Notes: generated by a model not told the origin, from the sequence alone. A DNA stretch of 64,000 nucleotides from Cercis canadensis (GCA_003255065.1 QAOA01001436.1:503842-567841), one strand, 5' to 3'. Positions 24,600 to 39,732 are shown, counted from the stretch's first letter. Translations and numbers: made by a program.

Positions 24600-26430
24600 G
24601 TGTTCACGTATATGTAATGGTGGAAGAGGAAGAGAATTAAATGCAGGTTTTGTATGGGATGGGGGACGTTCTTAAAGAGAACATGCAGCTGTTTGGGTAA
24701 TGAACCTTCAAAACGAAATTGGAGATATGGAGGGTCCACATTTGTCCCATCTTCCCTCACTTTTTTAATCACTTGGGTTGGGACCCTAACAAAGGCATTA
24801 TAGAAACTAGTATCTATAGTGAACTCAAGCAATTAAGCCAAACTGAAACATGATTTGGTCCAGCTTAATATACTTACTCCAAATCCAAACACCTCTATCT
24901 CTACCCCCAAAATTACTTTGCATGCCTGCATATATATATGACCTTAAATTTCAGAGACAGAGGTTTAGTTATTTTATAAAATGATGAATGGCGGAACAGA
25001 ACATGCTGGCTTTGGTTTGGTGAGAGAGAGATTCGTTATGTTTTTGTTGTTGAAAATGCAGATTACGATGTTGGCAACCGGTACACACTTCCCCACTTAG
25101 GAAGAAACAAGACGAGGTGTGGTCTATATATGACTATGAGATGATCGTAAGTAACTATTGTTTAGCGCGCCGCAGATACATTCGTTAGCGTACAACAAAC
25201 GGCTACTGTAGCTCTTCCATAGTATCTGGGAAATTGGTTATTTCCCTTTAAATTTCCTTTTCAAGTTCAATTTCTTTTTGGTACATTAATATATGTTCAA
25301 AGTTCAACTAAAATAAAATTTATAACAATCATTCAGAAAAAGAGAAAAAGAATTGTAACAGAGACAAGGGAGAAAAATTTTACTCTTTGAATTGCGTGAG
25401 TGAGGGATAAAAAATTGGAAGCATATAATATAGGGACCTACATACAGAGGAGTGGGTGGTGGGGGGAGATGGTTTAGGGACAAAGGAGCATGGCTAAACC
25501 GTCATATGCAACCTTCTTCTCAACACCAAAGGGTCCAGTTTCCCCAGCATGCCATTGCCATCGCCATTGGCATGTGTGCCACGTGGCACATATGCCATGT
25601 GCTGCCGATGCATGTTGCCATTGCGAGTACATTGCCACGTCAGTATCGCGTGATAAAATATATATCACTACCCTATACAGCTTTTCTTTAACTTGAAACA
25701 TCTTCATCATATAACGATTTGAAATTGCAGCAACTTCCTTTTTGTCATTTTTAACAGACATTCAATCGAAGAAAAAACAGCAAACAAACGGAGACAAGAA
25801 GAAAACACTAGCAGTGGTGTCGCGTGACCCTTTCTAATTGAACCGACAACCTACTCCGCCAAGTGACGTGAAAAGAAAATGAATCCCTCATGTGTTACAC
25901 TTCAACAAGCACACCTTCAAGTGAGGACGAGGTTTCAAACCTTGCGATATCTTAGCTAAAAACCTTAACAAGTGACTTCAGTCAAAAGGTATGATGATAT
26001 CCTAGATGCATAAGCATGTAGGAAAATACGATAGTAATTGGTCTGATGATATTATTAGTAATACAATTAGCAGTAATAGTCATATATTTCTTCTTTCCTC
26101 TGCATACTGACAAAGAAACTCCCAAGCCCATTCGAAATGGACCACCATTCTGCCCTAGACTAATTATCTCTACGTCTTGCCTCTTCCCTTCAACCATGGT
26201 CCAGATAAAAGGGAAACACGAAGACAAAATACTCTACTTGCTTCTCCAGATACGCAAATGCAAATTATATGGATAAGCGACATGCATAATTGAGAAAGAA
26301 GGGAACTTTTTAACATTAAACAGGTCCTTGGAATTTATATACAAGTGTACATAGCATTAAAGCAAGTTCCATTACGAAATTATCAGAAAAAGCCAATGAC
26401 AGAACAAGGGGGATCATATACGACAGAATT
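24600..26430. other. Intergenic, upstream of the CLEL gene and downstream of ATG8
   Basis: No gene supported. Open frames near 25450-25760 overlap on both strands and translate to low-complexity His/Cys-rich strings from a tgccattgcc-like repeat (25540-25640), not to a protein family. The first several hundred bases must contain the CLEL promoter. Confidence 0.55.
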
Positions 26431-26438
26431 AAAAAAGG

Positions 26439-28827
<2,389 letters not shown>

Positions 28828-29532
28828 TCCTCCTGAAATTAGCATCAAACTAAAGTTAATTCCCAACAAACAAAAAGGTGCATTGCCTACAAAGGACAAG
28901 TAATTAATCTATCAATCAAAATCAAGAGATACCACCTGCAAAAAGAAATTCGCAAAGTCCACTAGCAAGGGATATAGTCGAACGACAATATACCAAAATT
29001 AACCAACACGAACCAAGCACATGATCACAGATACGTAAAAAGTAAATACCAAGAAGACGTGCAAGCACCCAAATAGCAGAAAAAAAAAAAAATCAAACGC
29101 AAAACCATGTATTAATGTTAGTTATAAAATTAAAAAAAGAGCCCTAAGTTTCAAGCGAATCATCCTTGATTGAATATCCGATAAACTTACAAGCAACAAA
29201 ATTTAGGAAAAAGTGGAAAAGCTCCAATTGACTGAAATTTTCCAGATAATCCTTCTTTCTCTATGAAGATGGAGGAAGATACAAAGATACAGGGCTTCCT
29301 GAAACTAAAAACGGACTCGACAATCTACTTCTTACCGGGAAAGAAAGATTCTTGATCAAGAAATAGTTTTCCAAATTTAAACAAATTTTTTTGACAAATT
29401 GAGGAAATTAATACCCCGTGAAGACGACCCAAAAAGAGAAGAGAAGCAACGCTTTTGATCAGAACTCCAAGAAGCCCGTGGTTTGCTTAGAGATAAAAAA
29501 ATATGGCGGCTTTACTTGGTTTTTCAACTACT

Positions 29533-29541
29533 TATATTTAT
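29533..29541 (-). promoter_or_regulatory. Candidate TATA box for ATG8
   Basis: TATAAATA on the minus strand about 700 bases upstream of the ATG8 start codon. The sequence between (about 29400-29500 and onwards) would be a 5' untranslated exon and an intron in the leader, a common arrangement for plant ATG8 genes. The leader structure is inferred, not shown. Confidence 0.4.
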
Positions 29542-29559
29542 AAGCCTAAAAATCTTCAG

Positions 29560-31760
29560 AAATAAAAAACCTAATTACATTCATACAAAAAAAAAAACCG
29601 ATAAATTAAGTTTTAAATACCTAAATAATCATACTTAAAATTATGCTTTTTTTGAGTAAAAATACTTAAAATTATGCTGATATGTAGTTTGTATAGCACA
29701 CATGATATACCTTTATATAATTTATATAAAATATTTAGTTTTCCAAAAAAGCAGAAGATAGTTATGATTATATAATTATATATATTAAACATTAACATGA
29801 TAAAGCATAAGAATCAATATAAATAAACATTTTATAGCTGCAATTAAAAAATATTATCTATGGAAAAATAAGTAATTTAAGTTGAATACAATATATAGTT
29901 AATTTAAGTTTAAATAAATAGATTGAGATACTTTCCTGTTATTTTTTTTTATATAAGTAATTTATGTTTAGTAAGGTGGGTTTGGGAAGTAACTTTGTGG
30001 TGTATTGGGTAGAAGAAGCACCCTATTTTATTACCCTTTTATTTTTACATGAAAAAATAATATTACTCTTATTAATGCTTTATAAAAATATTACTCTCAA
30101 ATGCTCAATTTGAATTCACATAGATGACCCACTAAAGCCAAATCCTTCTAAACCAATCCGGAAATTGGAATACGTCACCGTCAAAGTTTTTATGGACAAA
30201 TTAATATGAAAAACAATAGTGAAAAAGTTATTTTTAACTTTTTTTTAGAATTTGAAATTTGTAATATTTTCGGAAAAGATTTTCTTGCTAAAAATAGAGT
30301 AACTTATTTATATTAAAAAAAACAAAAATATAAACGTTTTGTTCTTTTTGAAAAAATAATAGAATTTTATTTTATCCCTTTTCATTGAAGAATATTCATA
30401 CCATAGCCCCACATGCTAACCCCACCATCTCTTATGTCAGTCAAAGTTTTAAACCAAAAATCAAGGACATGAGATGAGAGCATATTCCTGTTGATCCTCG
30501 CGAAAGTTGTCAACCTTTTTCTATATATATATAAAAAAAAAGGATTCGATCCTAGATGAGCTTTTGAGTCCCAGTCTAGTATGTGGACAAGTTGGAAGGG
30601 CAGCTCTAGTATGAAATACATGTTAGATTGGAGACAGATGTGGGCTTTATATTAAAGCTCTATCATTAAGGCAATTCAATCAAATTGAAGTGACCATAAT
30701 CTAGGCTTTTGTGTTGACTACGGAGAAATTTTGTTCATAGCTTGGATTTATCAATGTCTCTCTCTAGACTCTGTTCTTTTCTATTGCCCCTCTTCATATG
30801 AGAATCAGATGCGGATGACATCATCATCTTTGCGAGACTAGTGGTATTTTTTATTGTTTGAGAATGTATGAAGTTTGATCAGGGTCAAACCTTGCTAAGT
30901 TTTGTGTATTCTTTATGGCAAATACCCATGGCCATTTGAGAAATGAGATGAGCAAGAGTTTTGGGGTTGAATAGAATTGAAGGAATGCAAAGTAGCTTTG
31001 CCATCACTCTTTTCAACTAGAAACAAAAGACCCTTTCATGCTAATCACCTTACCCCAATCTCCTCATAGCCTTGGAGGGGAATTCAAGAGGTTTAAAGCA
31101 TTTTATAGAAAGAAGGCGGTTCAGGTAGTTCATGGATTAATTCATGAAAACAAAGGGTAGGGAGTAGGGACGACTAGGGAGGAATATTGTCCTATTTTTC
31201 CCCCATTCTTTGAGGGTATACTTGGCAGCTCTGTTAATGGTTAAATAGGAATTTTCTGGCAAAATAAAGAAAAAAAAAATTGGCCATAATCAGCGGTACT
31301 TAGCAAAATTCAATTTTTCATGCTTTACTTAGTCCAATTTTATCAATCTGTTTGAACATTTCCAAACGGCAAATACCGAAGTTGTCGTACAAGGAGAAAA
31401 AAAACAAATGACATGATTTAACCAAAGAACCTGAATCCGAAACGCACATATGAATGATAACCTGGCGCTATAATTTGCGGGACCCACCAGTTATTTTTGA
31501 ACCAATGGAAGGGTTTCTCTTCGCCTAGCTGGCGTGGCGTGCTGGTTATGAAGCTTGGTGAAGGGGCCAGGGGGTTAGCGGTAGCGTGGAAGGAGGGCAG
31601 ACGAAAAGGGTTAAATGAGTGGGCGTCTCCATGTTTGGTTCTGTCTAGTTCCCGCCTCCCAAGATCCAAACTTTGAACACTAGTTGTCTGTTACTGTTAC
31701 TGTTAGTGTTAGACACAGAAGAGAAGAGAAGAGATTCATATTCGGTTCGCGAGGGCACTC
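29560..31760. other. Gene-free intergenic stretch
   Basis: Very AT-rich to about 30400, then mixed composition. No frame resembles a known family and no clear repeat was seen. The last 100 bases are the leader of the STMP1-like gene. Confidence 0.55.
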
Positions 31761-31764
31761 CTCA

Positions 31765-31920
31765 ATGGGTTTTATTCGAAGCAGCTTTTCGTTCATGGTG
31801 GGTACAGTTTTCGGTGTCTATGTCGCTCAGAACTACAACCTCCCTAACATCAAGAAGCTCGCCGATACCGGCCTTTTGATTGCCAAGCACATCGAAGAGA
31901 ATTACCGCAAGAAGCCTTAG
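31765..31920 (+). CDS. STMP1-like short transmembrane mitochondrial protein
   Basis: A 51-residue protein, intronless in its coding part. Residues 1-24 form one hydrophobic span (FIRSSFSFMVGTVFGVYVAQ), then NYNLPNIKKL and a basic tail ending NYRKKP. The G-x-x-x-G-x-Y-x-AQNY-(D/N)-(I/L)-PN pattern matches animal STMP1, a micropeptide of the mitochondrial inner membrane, and plant homologues of similar size. The open frame extends upstream to an ATG at 31684, but MGFIRSSFSF is where family similarity begins and the upstream part reads as untranslated leader (Arg-rich, no similarity). Function in plants is unknown to me. Confidence 0.8.
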   Translation: MGFIRSSFSFMVGTVFGVYVAQNYNLPNIKKLADTGLLIAKHIEENYRKKP

Positions 31921-32672
31921 AAGGAAGACGATCACTGGTTCTCCGCACGACGTCGTTGGGTACCAGTTTTCTTTCCTTGTACCCAACCCTTCCTGTAGAG
32001 CAGCCTTTTATTAATTATTTATTATTTTTTGTTGTTGGAGGACGGGGGAGTTTAGATTGGTCATAGAAGTTTGAGATCTTGATAGCTTCTTTGTTTTAAT
32101 TTTTCCATTGATTCGAAATTCAATTAAGTAAAAGAAAAAGAATTTGGAGAAAGATCTTTGATTTTCGCATTAGCCCTGTTATTGCAAATCGAATACATGC
32201 TTGAGTGAATCTTTATCCACTATTTGTGCGTTTGTCTGTGCTGCTTAATGTGCGTTTGAATCACCAATTACAGAAGAATCATTGTTATCTTCAACCCCTA
32301 TAAATGCTGTGCTTAATGAATAAAATTAATTGTGAGAACAAAGCATAGCTAGAAGAACTGGTTGTTATTTTGCAAAGCATAGCTACATGTTGCAACATTA
32401 AGAGCTTGATATGATGGATTATGTGTCACTTACTTACATCTTTTATTTACTTCATTCCCGTGCCTCTCAAAGATGGAAGGCATATAAAGCATATCGGTTT
32501 TCCAACAAGAAAAAGTGATTCACCTAGTAATTTTTCTGTTACATACAAAATTTTATTGCATATGCACATATGGTGGCTGCTAGTTTGTATGAACTTCATA
32601 CATCAAGCAAAATCTGGAAGATTTTCCAACAAGCATTGTATTAAATACAAAAATACCAGTAGCTATGCTTTT

Positions 32673-34940
32673 TCACTCGATGGTTAGGTACAGGTCACTT
32701 GATTTGGAAGATGTCTCACTGTTACTCTGCGGTGAAGACGGAACAAAAGGCAATGGATTCTTCTGCTTATGCACTAAACGCCAATCATCAATGTTGGTTG
32801 ACCGACAGGGGTCGAAGTTGGGAAATTCTCTGTTGTATAGCATTTCTATAATCTTCTTGGTTGTACCAAGAATGTGAACGGCATGTCTGACACTGTCCTC
32901 CCTCTCTTCAATGGCACTGTTCAAACACTTAGCAGATATGAGATGAGGTAAGTTAGTGAGACATGCACCCAGTATATCGGAGATCACAACAGTTAGCGCG
33001 CCAAATAATCTTTCACTCTGATGGTCACTTCTGCAATCAGAACTCAGTAGCGTAGTTTGGCTTATTCTGAACATGGAATTAGCTGCCAATAGTTTGATGG
33101 GCCAATTTGAAGGGCTTCCCCTTAAGCATATGTTGATATTTTTGTTTTTCAATTCTTCGTACCTGGTTTTTGCAGCATCAGCTAGTCTTTCAAGTGCCTC
33201 TTTTGGACACTTTGCTTCAATGGAGAGCTTATGGAGATCCACATCTAGCCACTTATGATACAGATCAACTCCAAGCCACACAATTTCTGCTGCCTTCCTG
33301 ATTTTAATCAAATGTCCTTCTCTGTCCACGCAATTTTCTATGAGCTTTACATAGGGGAGCGCTTCACTTAGAGTACACATCAACTCTTTGACTGACTTCC
33401 TATTCATGTTCGGAAGCGCAAGTGCAATACTTGCTAGTGTCACCAAAGGAAGTGACCAACTATTTGGAGGCTCTTCAGCATGTAAAGAAGGAACTTGGTC
33501 ACTATCAAAAGCTCCCACTCCCTTAAATCCTTGCATAATAGATGATTTTTCTAGTAGTTTAATGAGAAGATTAGGCTGTCTATTTTCTCCTACCTGAATC
33601 CAGTGATTGGTGGCATCACAATTGTTTCTCATCACCACCTTGACCAGTGCTTCTTCACCTTCAAGATGCAGAACAAAGCGGCTGAGATCCGGTTTGGAGC
33701 CACACTGTGACCCTGTTCCCGAGCTAACACTTGAGGAGACACTCTTCTCTTGTTTGTATTTCCACTTTCTGCAATAGTTGTGACACGCCAAGAGCCTGCT
33801 TACCACCGATATTGAAATGAGTTGGATCACTTTGCTCATTAGCACAATCCCTATCTGCATCTGGATATACAAGTACAGACAAAATACCTTTGCATCATGG
33901 GCTAACTTCCTATGGCGCCGATTAAGGATTCTTAAATTCATAGGGCACTCTTTCATTTCTAATAGGCTTTCTATCCAGTAGTGTTCGACTTTGAATTCCA
34001 TCTTTCTGCTCGTATTGCTTACTTTCGGGCACCTAAAATTAATGGCAATAAACCATCTGCATGCAGGAGCAATGGTACCCACACCTACTGCAGTGCCCTG
34101 AATAACAAGAATTAAAATGGTTGACCATTTATAGTCAGACTGGCCAGCGCAAAATCTAAACGACCTGGGCATGAAGTAAGATCTAAGCATGGCCTCTGCT
34201 AATATCAGTGCACTAAGAAGACAGAAAGCACCAGAGGCAGTGCACGTTGGTGATCTCCCCATCACAAACTGGGGGCTACTGGTATGGGCCATTATCCAGA
34301 ATTTCATCAGTTTGTCCCTGATTTTGTCGATAATTGTCCCATTGGTTTGGACTGAGCATTCTTTTCGTGCAAGCTCATATTTCTTTTTGTATTTGAGTTC
34401 CAAATAATGCTTAGTAGTTGGAACAGTTAAAGCAGAGGAGAACATGATGAGGAGCAAAATGAGCATGAGAAACATGATGAAAGCATGCTCTTGCCAGAAA
34501 ACATAGATAACACCAGTAGCTAATTGGATGCAGATATTGACAAGTATCGTTATTACAAGTATTCCTAAAGCCATAACATTCATCAAAATTTCCTTATTTT
34601 CCATGGCTCCAAGAGAAGGCATAGAATTACCAATTATTGTGCAGATGAAGGTGCTGCTACTGAGTTTTGCAAGCTGATCATGGTGGCCAGGCATGGGGGT
34701 ATTTAGATCCACTGGTAACTTGACTGCTACAGCTATCAAGGTTAAGGAAGTGGCGTTGAGAGAGAAAATTTTGCAAGGGAACCAGAATTTTCGACGACGG
34801 AATCCAAGTATGGCATCTGTGGCCATTCCGATGAGGCAGGCCAGAGATGCTGCAGCTATGTATATGCCTATCCATGGAATTGGTTGGCTGAACTTTGTGA
34901 CATCCAGATTTCCATCAAGGTCGCACCCGATTCTTCCCAT
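32673..34940 (-). CDS. Uncharacterised plant multi-pass membrane protein, 755 residues
   Basis: A single uninterrupted exon of 755 residues. The N-terminal half has about seven or eight hydrophobic segments, for example around residues 22-45 (IYIAAASLACLIGMATDAIL), 120-145 (MALGILVITILVNICIQLA), 150-172, 230-252, 270-295 and 358-385. The C-terminal half (about 400-755) is soluble-looking: a Ser-rich linker, a region with LPLVTLASIALALPNM and paired helices, and a tail rich in Ser ending SDLYLTIE. I recognise it only as a plant-specific family of large uncharacterised transmembrane proteins, usually intronless and often clustered. No catalytic motif is evident. The first ATG is preceded by a TATA-like stretch at about 34975-34985. 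Role unknown. Confidence 0.85.
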   Translation of the reverse strand: MGRIGCDLDGNLDVTKFSQPIPWIGIYIAAASLACLIGMATDAILGFRRRKFWFPCKIFSLNATSLTLIAVAVKLPVDLNTPMPGHHDQLAKLSSSTFICTIIGNSMPSLGAMENKEILMNVMALGILVITILVNICIQLATGVIYVFWQEHAFIMFLMLILLLIMFSSALTVPTTKHYLELKYKKKYELARKECSVQTNGTIIDKIRDKLMKFWIMAHTSSPQFVMGRSPTCTASGAFCLLSALILAEAMLRSYFMPRSFRFCAGQSDYKWSTILILVIQGTAVGVGTIAPACRWFIAINFRCPKVSNTSRKMEFKVEHYWIESLLEMKECPMNLRILNRRHRKLAHDAKVFCLYLYIQMQIGIVLMSKVIQLISISVVSRLLACHNYCRKWKYKQEKSVSSSVSSGTGSQCGSKPDLSRFVLHLEGEEALVKVVMRNNCDATNHWIQVGENRQPNLLIKLLEKSSIMQGFKGVGAFDSDQVPSLHAEEPPNSWSLPLVTLASIALALPNMNRKSVKELMCTLSEALPYVKLIENCVDREGHLIKIRKAAEIVWLGVDLYHKWLDVDLHKLSIEAKCPKEALERLADAAKTRYEELKNKNINICLRGSPSNWPIKLLAANSMFRISQTTLLSSDCRSDHQSERLFGALTVVISDILGACLTNLPHLISAKCLNSAIEEREDSVRHAVHILGTTKKIIEMLYNREFPNFDPCRSTNIDDWRLVHKQKNPLPFVPSSPQSNSETSSKSSDLYLTIE

Positions 34941-35049
34941 CTCTTTTCACCCATTGCTATTGCTTCTTCTGGTTAGGTATATATCATCCATCCAACCTTG
35001 TTTCTGCTTCAGACAAAAATGACGACTGCACTCCTTCCATCTGACTTTT

Positions 35050-36610
35050 GTTCCGCGTGTTTCTTCGACGTTGAAAGGTTAAGCTGAATGTATATACTTT
35101 TTTTATTTATACTTAATTTTCTTAAGGTGAATCCAACCATCCTCTAGTCAATGTTTTTATCTCCAGAGGTGAAGAAGATTAAGATCGTGAAAGTTAATTT
35201 CAAAAATAAAAAAATACAAGTTGGTTGAAATAATTGACATGGATTTTTTCTTCACATATCTGGGACCCGCGAAATGTGTGATTTGGGATGATGGAGTGCG
35301 GGGGACGGCATACTTAATTGGTGGTGTTACTAATTTTTATTTTTTTAAATTCTTTAAGTTTTTCAATTACTTGTTGGTTTTTTTTTTTTAATTTGGTCAC
35401 GATTTTAGATTTTCTTCTGGTTCTGATAAAAAAATGTTGGGCCAATGAGGCCTGGTGAAAGGGTACTCTTAATAGCAAAAAAAAAAAAAAAGAAAAGAGG
35501 CCAGGAAAAAATACAATCAAGTGTGGAAACATTGGACGCCGGCGACAGTGGCTTACGTTCTTCTTCGGTTGAGAACCAAAGTCTGAAGCAGATAAGGAGC
35601 CTGGGGCTCATAAATCAGAACCAAAGTGTGGCCACGTACACATTAATCTTTTTGAAGGAATTAAGAATGACAATGGTGATAACCGGATATGATTAATGAA
35701 AAAGGAATAAGTAATGAGTGGGTTACTAGTTTGGATTAACTAGGGAAATTACATGGCTACAACACTATGCAAAAAAGTATATTGAGAGATGCTTGATATG
35801 TTATTAATGTTGGAGGTTTTTATATTCTCAAAGGGCACAGAAAAGGCATGTTTCCATTAAGTAAGTTGAATTTCCTTAGAAACAGTTTTATATTCCAAAA
35901 TTTAGCATATATTACACGTTTTTATATTTCCTGTTTTTCAAACTAAGTATTCATCTCCTCAATTTGCAGGCTTAATTAAACCATTTTACATTTTGAGTTA
36001 TTTAACTACGACTTGGTTGATTGCTTCACTGACTAAGACCTTCATAAAAAATTAATGTTATGTTTTATGTTTTTGCAAGCGCACATCCGTATTATTAGTT
36101 GTCCAACACCTTCTTGAGTCAAATGCAATTGCAATTTAGCAATAATATAGTAACATCCACCTTTCTAAATAAAGTATAAGTTTCTCCATGCTTGTCTTCT
36201 ATTTGATTTGGTCGCGTGGAGTTGCCAATGTTTTATAAATAATGTTCATTGGTTGTCTCTAATTCTAACCTTATCTTATCTCCATTTAGAAACACGTAAG
36301 TTTATTTGGTAAGACAGACAGTAACATGAAGCCCATAGTCTCAGTTGGCAGGCGACAAGTTAAATGCTTAATTAGCAAATGGTTTGCGTAAAGAAGCTCA
36401 TATATATATATTACAATTATTCAAACTCATTAATTTAGAAATGAATTGCTAATTCAAACATACATGACATTAGCATATATAGTTGAAATTAAAGGTTTTG
36501 CTCTCAAACAGTATGTATAGAGAGTTGATTATGAAGTTAGGGAGTCAATGAGAGATGTTGCATTAAAGAGGCATAGAGTTAGCAAGAGGAGAAAATAGAG
36601 CTAAGAGATT
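35050..36610. other. Intergenic between the membrane protein and HMA genes
   Basis: No gene seen. AT-rich with A/T tracts near 35375-35395 and 35478-35495. The short frames around 35400-35700 do not resemble proteins. Confidence 0.55.
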
Positions 36611-36621
36611 ATTGCAGGGCG

Positions 36622-37559
36622 ATGACAGAAAGAGGGCTTTGCCCCAACCCCACTGCTTCTTCTTCAACACTCACCCACCAATCTCTTTTGCACATCGAGA
36701 ATTTGACACTCCCTACGGTAGGTCGTGTTTTTCTTCAACTTAATACTTCACCATCATCTCTTTGGTTTTATCATTTCAAATCTCAACAACTCTCTTGACA
36801 TTCCTTTCATAACTTCTGCCAACCTTTTGCACATCAAACCACACAAATCTTTAGCCTTGAAGTAGATGGTCAGAAAATTCTCTTTTGTTTTCCATCTTAT
36901 TTTCTCCTTATTCGCTTTGTTCCTCCTTTTACTCCTCCTTGATCAAAATTTCTTGCGAATCATATAACTAGTTGTTGCAGAGCAATTTCTCTTTCTTTTT
37001 CATTGTTTTTAGGATAAAATTTTATAATTATTAACAGATTGTGAAGTTAACCGTGTTCGGTATTTGCAATGGTTTCATTACCAGTTTCAGGTTGTAGTGA
37101 TGACGGCAAACATGGGATGCAATCGTTGTCAGGATAGAGTTTCTCAAGTTATCTCGAAAATGACGGGTGAGCAATTGAGCTCTTCATATGCATATTTTAA
37201 AACTCGGAAATTGTAAGTATCATGCGTAATCAGATCCAAATTGAACAATCCTTCAATGTCTTACCAAACCAAACGATTTTCTCATTTGAAGCTAATTAAT
37301 TTTAAATCCTAAAATTGACATAAGGTTACTCTTCTGGTGCAACTCATGTCATGCTCTGCAAATGTCCAAATATGTATTTTGCATAATGCTATTTTTTCTT
37401 GGTAAAATTTTGAATAATGTTAATGTTGCAGGGTTTAGAGAATGCGTATATGATGTGGGCAATAAACAAGTGATTGTGAAGGGGGATTTCAATTCCAGAA
37501 TGACGCCCATAGGAGCGCACAAGCAAGAAAGGCTCTTATCCACACAACTTCCTATATAG
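36622..37559 (+). CDS. Heavy-metal-associated (HMA) domain protein, 99 residues
   Basis: Three exons, 36622-36717, 37091-37166 and 37432-37559, joined by GT-AG introns in phases 0 and 1. Residues 1-32 are a Ser/Thr-rich leader. Residues 33-75 form an HMA fold: VVVMTANMGCNRCQDRVSQV (metal site M-x-C-x-x-C), then SKMTGFRECVYDVGNKQVIV and KGDF. The tail (to 99) ends LLSTQLPI. Plant HMA proteins of this size bind copper, zinc or cadmium, or act as scaffolds, and both metal-binding Cys are kept. It lacks the C-terminal CaaX box of the isoprenylated HIPP subgroup. The start is the first ATG in the frame; the leader before it is not checked. Confidence 0.82.
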
Positions 37560-37768
37560 ATGTTTAGCTCACTTTCATAAATTAAACATTGAATTGACTC
37601 ATTACCATTTCATTTACTTTGTCAACAGATAAGGCGGCTAAGCATTTGAAATTATGTTAATATCCAACTGATTTCATTTTTTTTTTTTTTACCAATAAGT
37701 TTAGCTTAGCTCTTCGGGAGATTATATTTCTTTTAAATTTCCTTTCTTTGGTTGTGGTAATAACAAAC

Positions 37769-37828
37769 GGCCGAGTCTAGAGTACAAAGCCTCAGAAATG
37801 GGCACCGGTGCAAAGCAAAAGCAAAGGC
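37769..37828. repeat. Inverted stray piece of the 38-42 kb duplicated segment
   Basis: About 60 bases containing ggccgagtctagagtacaaa are the reverse complement of 39282-39350 (and of 41516-41580). A small inverted fragment of the duplicated unit therefore lies just outside it. Confidence 0.75.
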
Positions 37829-38138
37829 TGAGATTGAGCCACGTAATCACCTAACTTAATGCTGACCTAAGAGGCAACAATTTATTGAAATTAAAATTTT
37901 TCCCACACCATTTGACAATAATTAACAAACTTCCCTAGTTTGAAAACCCAACAATGCACGCCAAAGTCCTTCCGCGTCCAATGCCCATTCTAGTTGCATG
38001 ACTCAATGAGTTCGGTGTATCCCGAGTTGACTCAGCCATGCATGCAACACCATTGCTCACCCCATGACTCACTGACGAGCAGAAGCCAGAATCACTGCTC
38101 GGTACCGAGCTGCTCTCTGACTTGTCCTTTTATAGGGA

Positions 38139-38822
38139 ATTCCAGGAGACGAGAGACCTCAAACCACTGTCAATTTCATTAAATACTATCTCTGCCGAAC
38201 CCAAGACACCATATTTGGCATATGCAGCAATCAAAGTGTTAGCTACCGAAACATCAATATTTATTCCAATTTGAATTCCCAAAGAATGTATAGTAGTCAT
38301 AAATTTCAAATTTTTAGTATGCAATATAGCACGAGTCAATGCCAAAATAGTGACCGAGTCAAGACGAATCCCAATAAACCTCATCTGATGTAAAAGACAG
38401 AACACCCAATCAAGGAAACCCGACTGCGCAAAACCCAAAAGCATTGCATTCCAAGAAGCAGCGTCCCTCACTGGCATTGTGTCAAAGAGGTTGTATGCAT
38501 TGCCCAGTTGACCGCATTTAATATACATGTCAACCATTGTAGTTTGCACAAAAATATTTGATTGAAACCAAGATTTCGCAACATGGGCATGGATGATTTG
38601 CGAGTGCAACAAATGGGTTAGTTTGGCACAGACTTTCGCCACAAAGGGGTAAGTGGAATTGTCGGGTTTTGCGCCACTTCGCTTCATTTGGCGGAACAGA
38701 ATAAGGGCTTTTTGGGCATACCCATGGTTCACAACCTCTCTTATGTGGTTTCTGTTACACTTTTCCAGCTTACCGTTATTAAACAAATGAAGGATTGGGT
38801 CGTGGTGGTCATGCAGAAAGAA
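38139..38822 (-). pseudogene. Truncated PPR protein gene (PLS type), copy 1
   Basis: About 220 codons of a plant organellar PPR protein, resembling the start of the At4g19191-type family. Several repeats are visible: HIREVVNHGYAQKALILFRQ, PDNSTYPFVAKVCAKLTHLL, SNIFVQTTMVDMYIKCGQLG, ASWNAMLLGFAQSGFLDWVF and VANTLIAAYAKYGVLGSAEI. Such proteins bind organelle RNA and guide editing or processing. Family members run beyond 600 residues; here the frame stops after VSWNSL, exactly at the border of the duplicated segment, and the remaining repeats and E/DYW tail are missing. The 5' end is open upstream but has no ATG in frame (only TTG). Truncated at one end and startless, it is best called a gene fragment. 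Confidence 0.85.
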
Positions 38823-39732
38823 ATGAGTTATCCTAGTTGCGAGTTTTACATCATTTTTACTTCCATTTGTTATGCTCGGTTTTACTTGTTAACTGCTCTG
38901 TTTTACTGGTTAGTTGTTAGTATCCTTATAGGACTTGGAGATAGAAGCATTAATGGGTAGAGAAACGAGCATGTTATTGAGGTTTTTCTGAAACAAACTA
39001 CCATTTGTGTAGCTGGTGCTTGTTGAACAGATATGATAAGGAGGGTCTGCAAAGGCAACGTCTGAAAGGAAAGCAAAGTTCCGCTTGGAGGAAGAAACAT
39101 AACAAAGTTCAGCTTAGAGGAAGAAGAAAAGAAAAATTCTCTGAACCCACAAATAAAAGATTTCATCAACTGTAAATTATAATACATTTGGGGGACAAAG
39201 TTATGGGTTTCGAAAAATTAATTCTCCAGGTAGCCATTAACATAGCTGGTTCATTGGATATGTCACGTGTGGAATCAAACGGTCTTTGCTTTTGCTTTTG
39301 CTTTGCACCAGTGCCCATTTCTAAGGCTTTGTACTCTAGACTCGGCCCAAACAAATAATTACAGCACAAAACAAAAGTGCAGAACGCTTTTATACACTAA
39401 TCCGTAGACCCAAGTCTCCAACATAATCCACGAAAGTAAAGAAGCAAAACGACATTCTTCATCAGCCGATTGTAAAAATTAAAAGAAACCCAGAGCAACA
39501 TAGAATTACGCAAAACTCAACCCGAACCAGCCAACATAAAGCTGAACATAAGAAAAATAATTAATAGGACATAAGCAAACGATGAACCATAAAATGATAT
39601 CATTTAAAAAAGAAAAAAACATGAGTATTGGAGCTTTTCAGATCATTCGTGTCACAATATTCTAATTACAAGGTTTATCAAACGGTAATACCAAAAAAAG
39701 GAAAAAGGTATCACATACAGCAAAGAGCTCAA

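Noticed and set aside
25452-25761. Overlapping frames on both strands rich in His, Cys and Trp
   Set aside because: Arise from a locally repetitive tgccattgcc-like stretch; not protein-like.
38903-39187. 94-codon minus frame, identical at 41145-41429
   Set aside because: Identical in both copies simply because the segment is duplicated; no family resemblance or start context.
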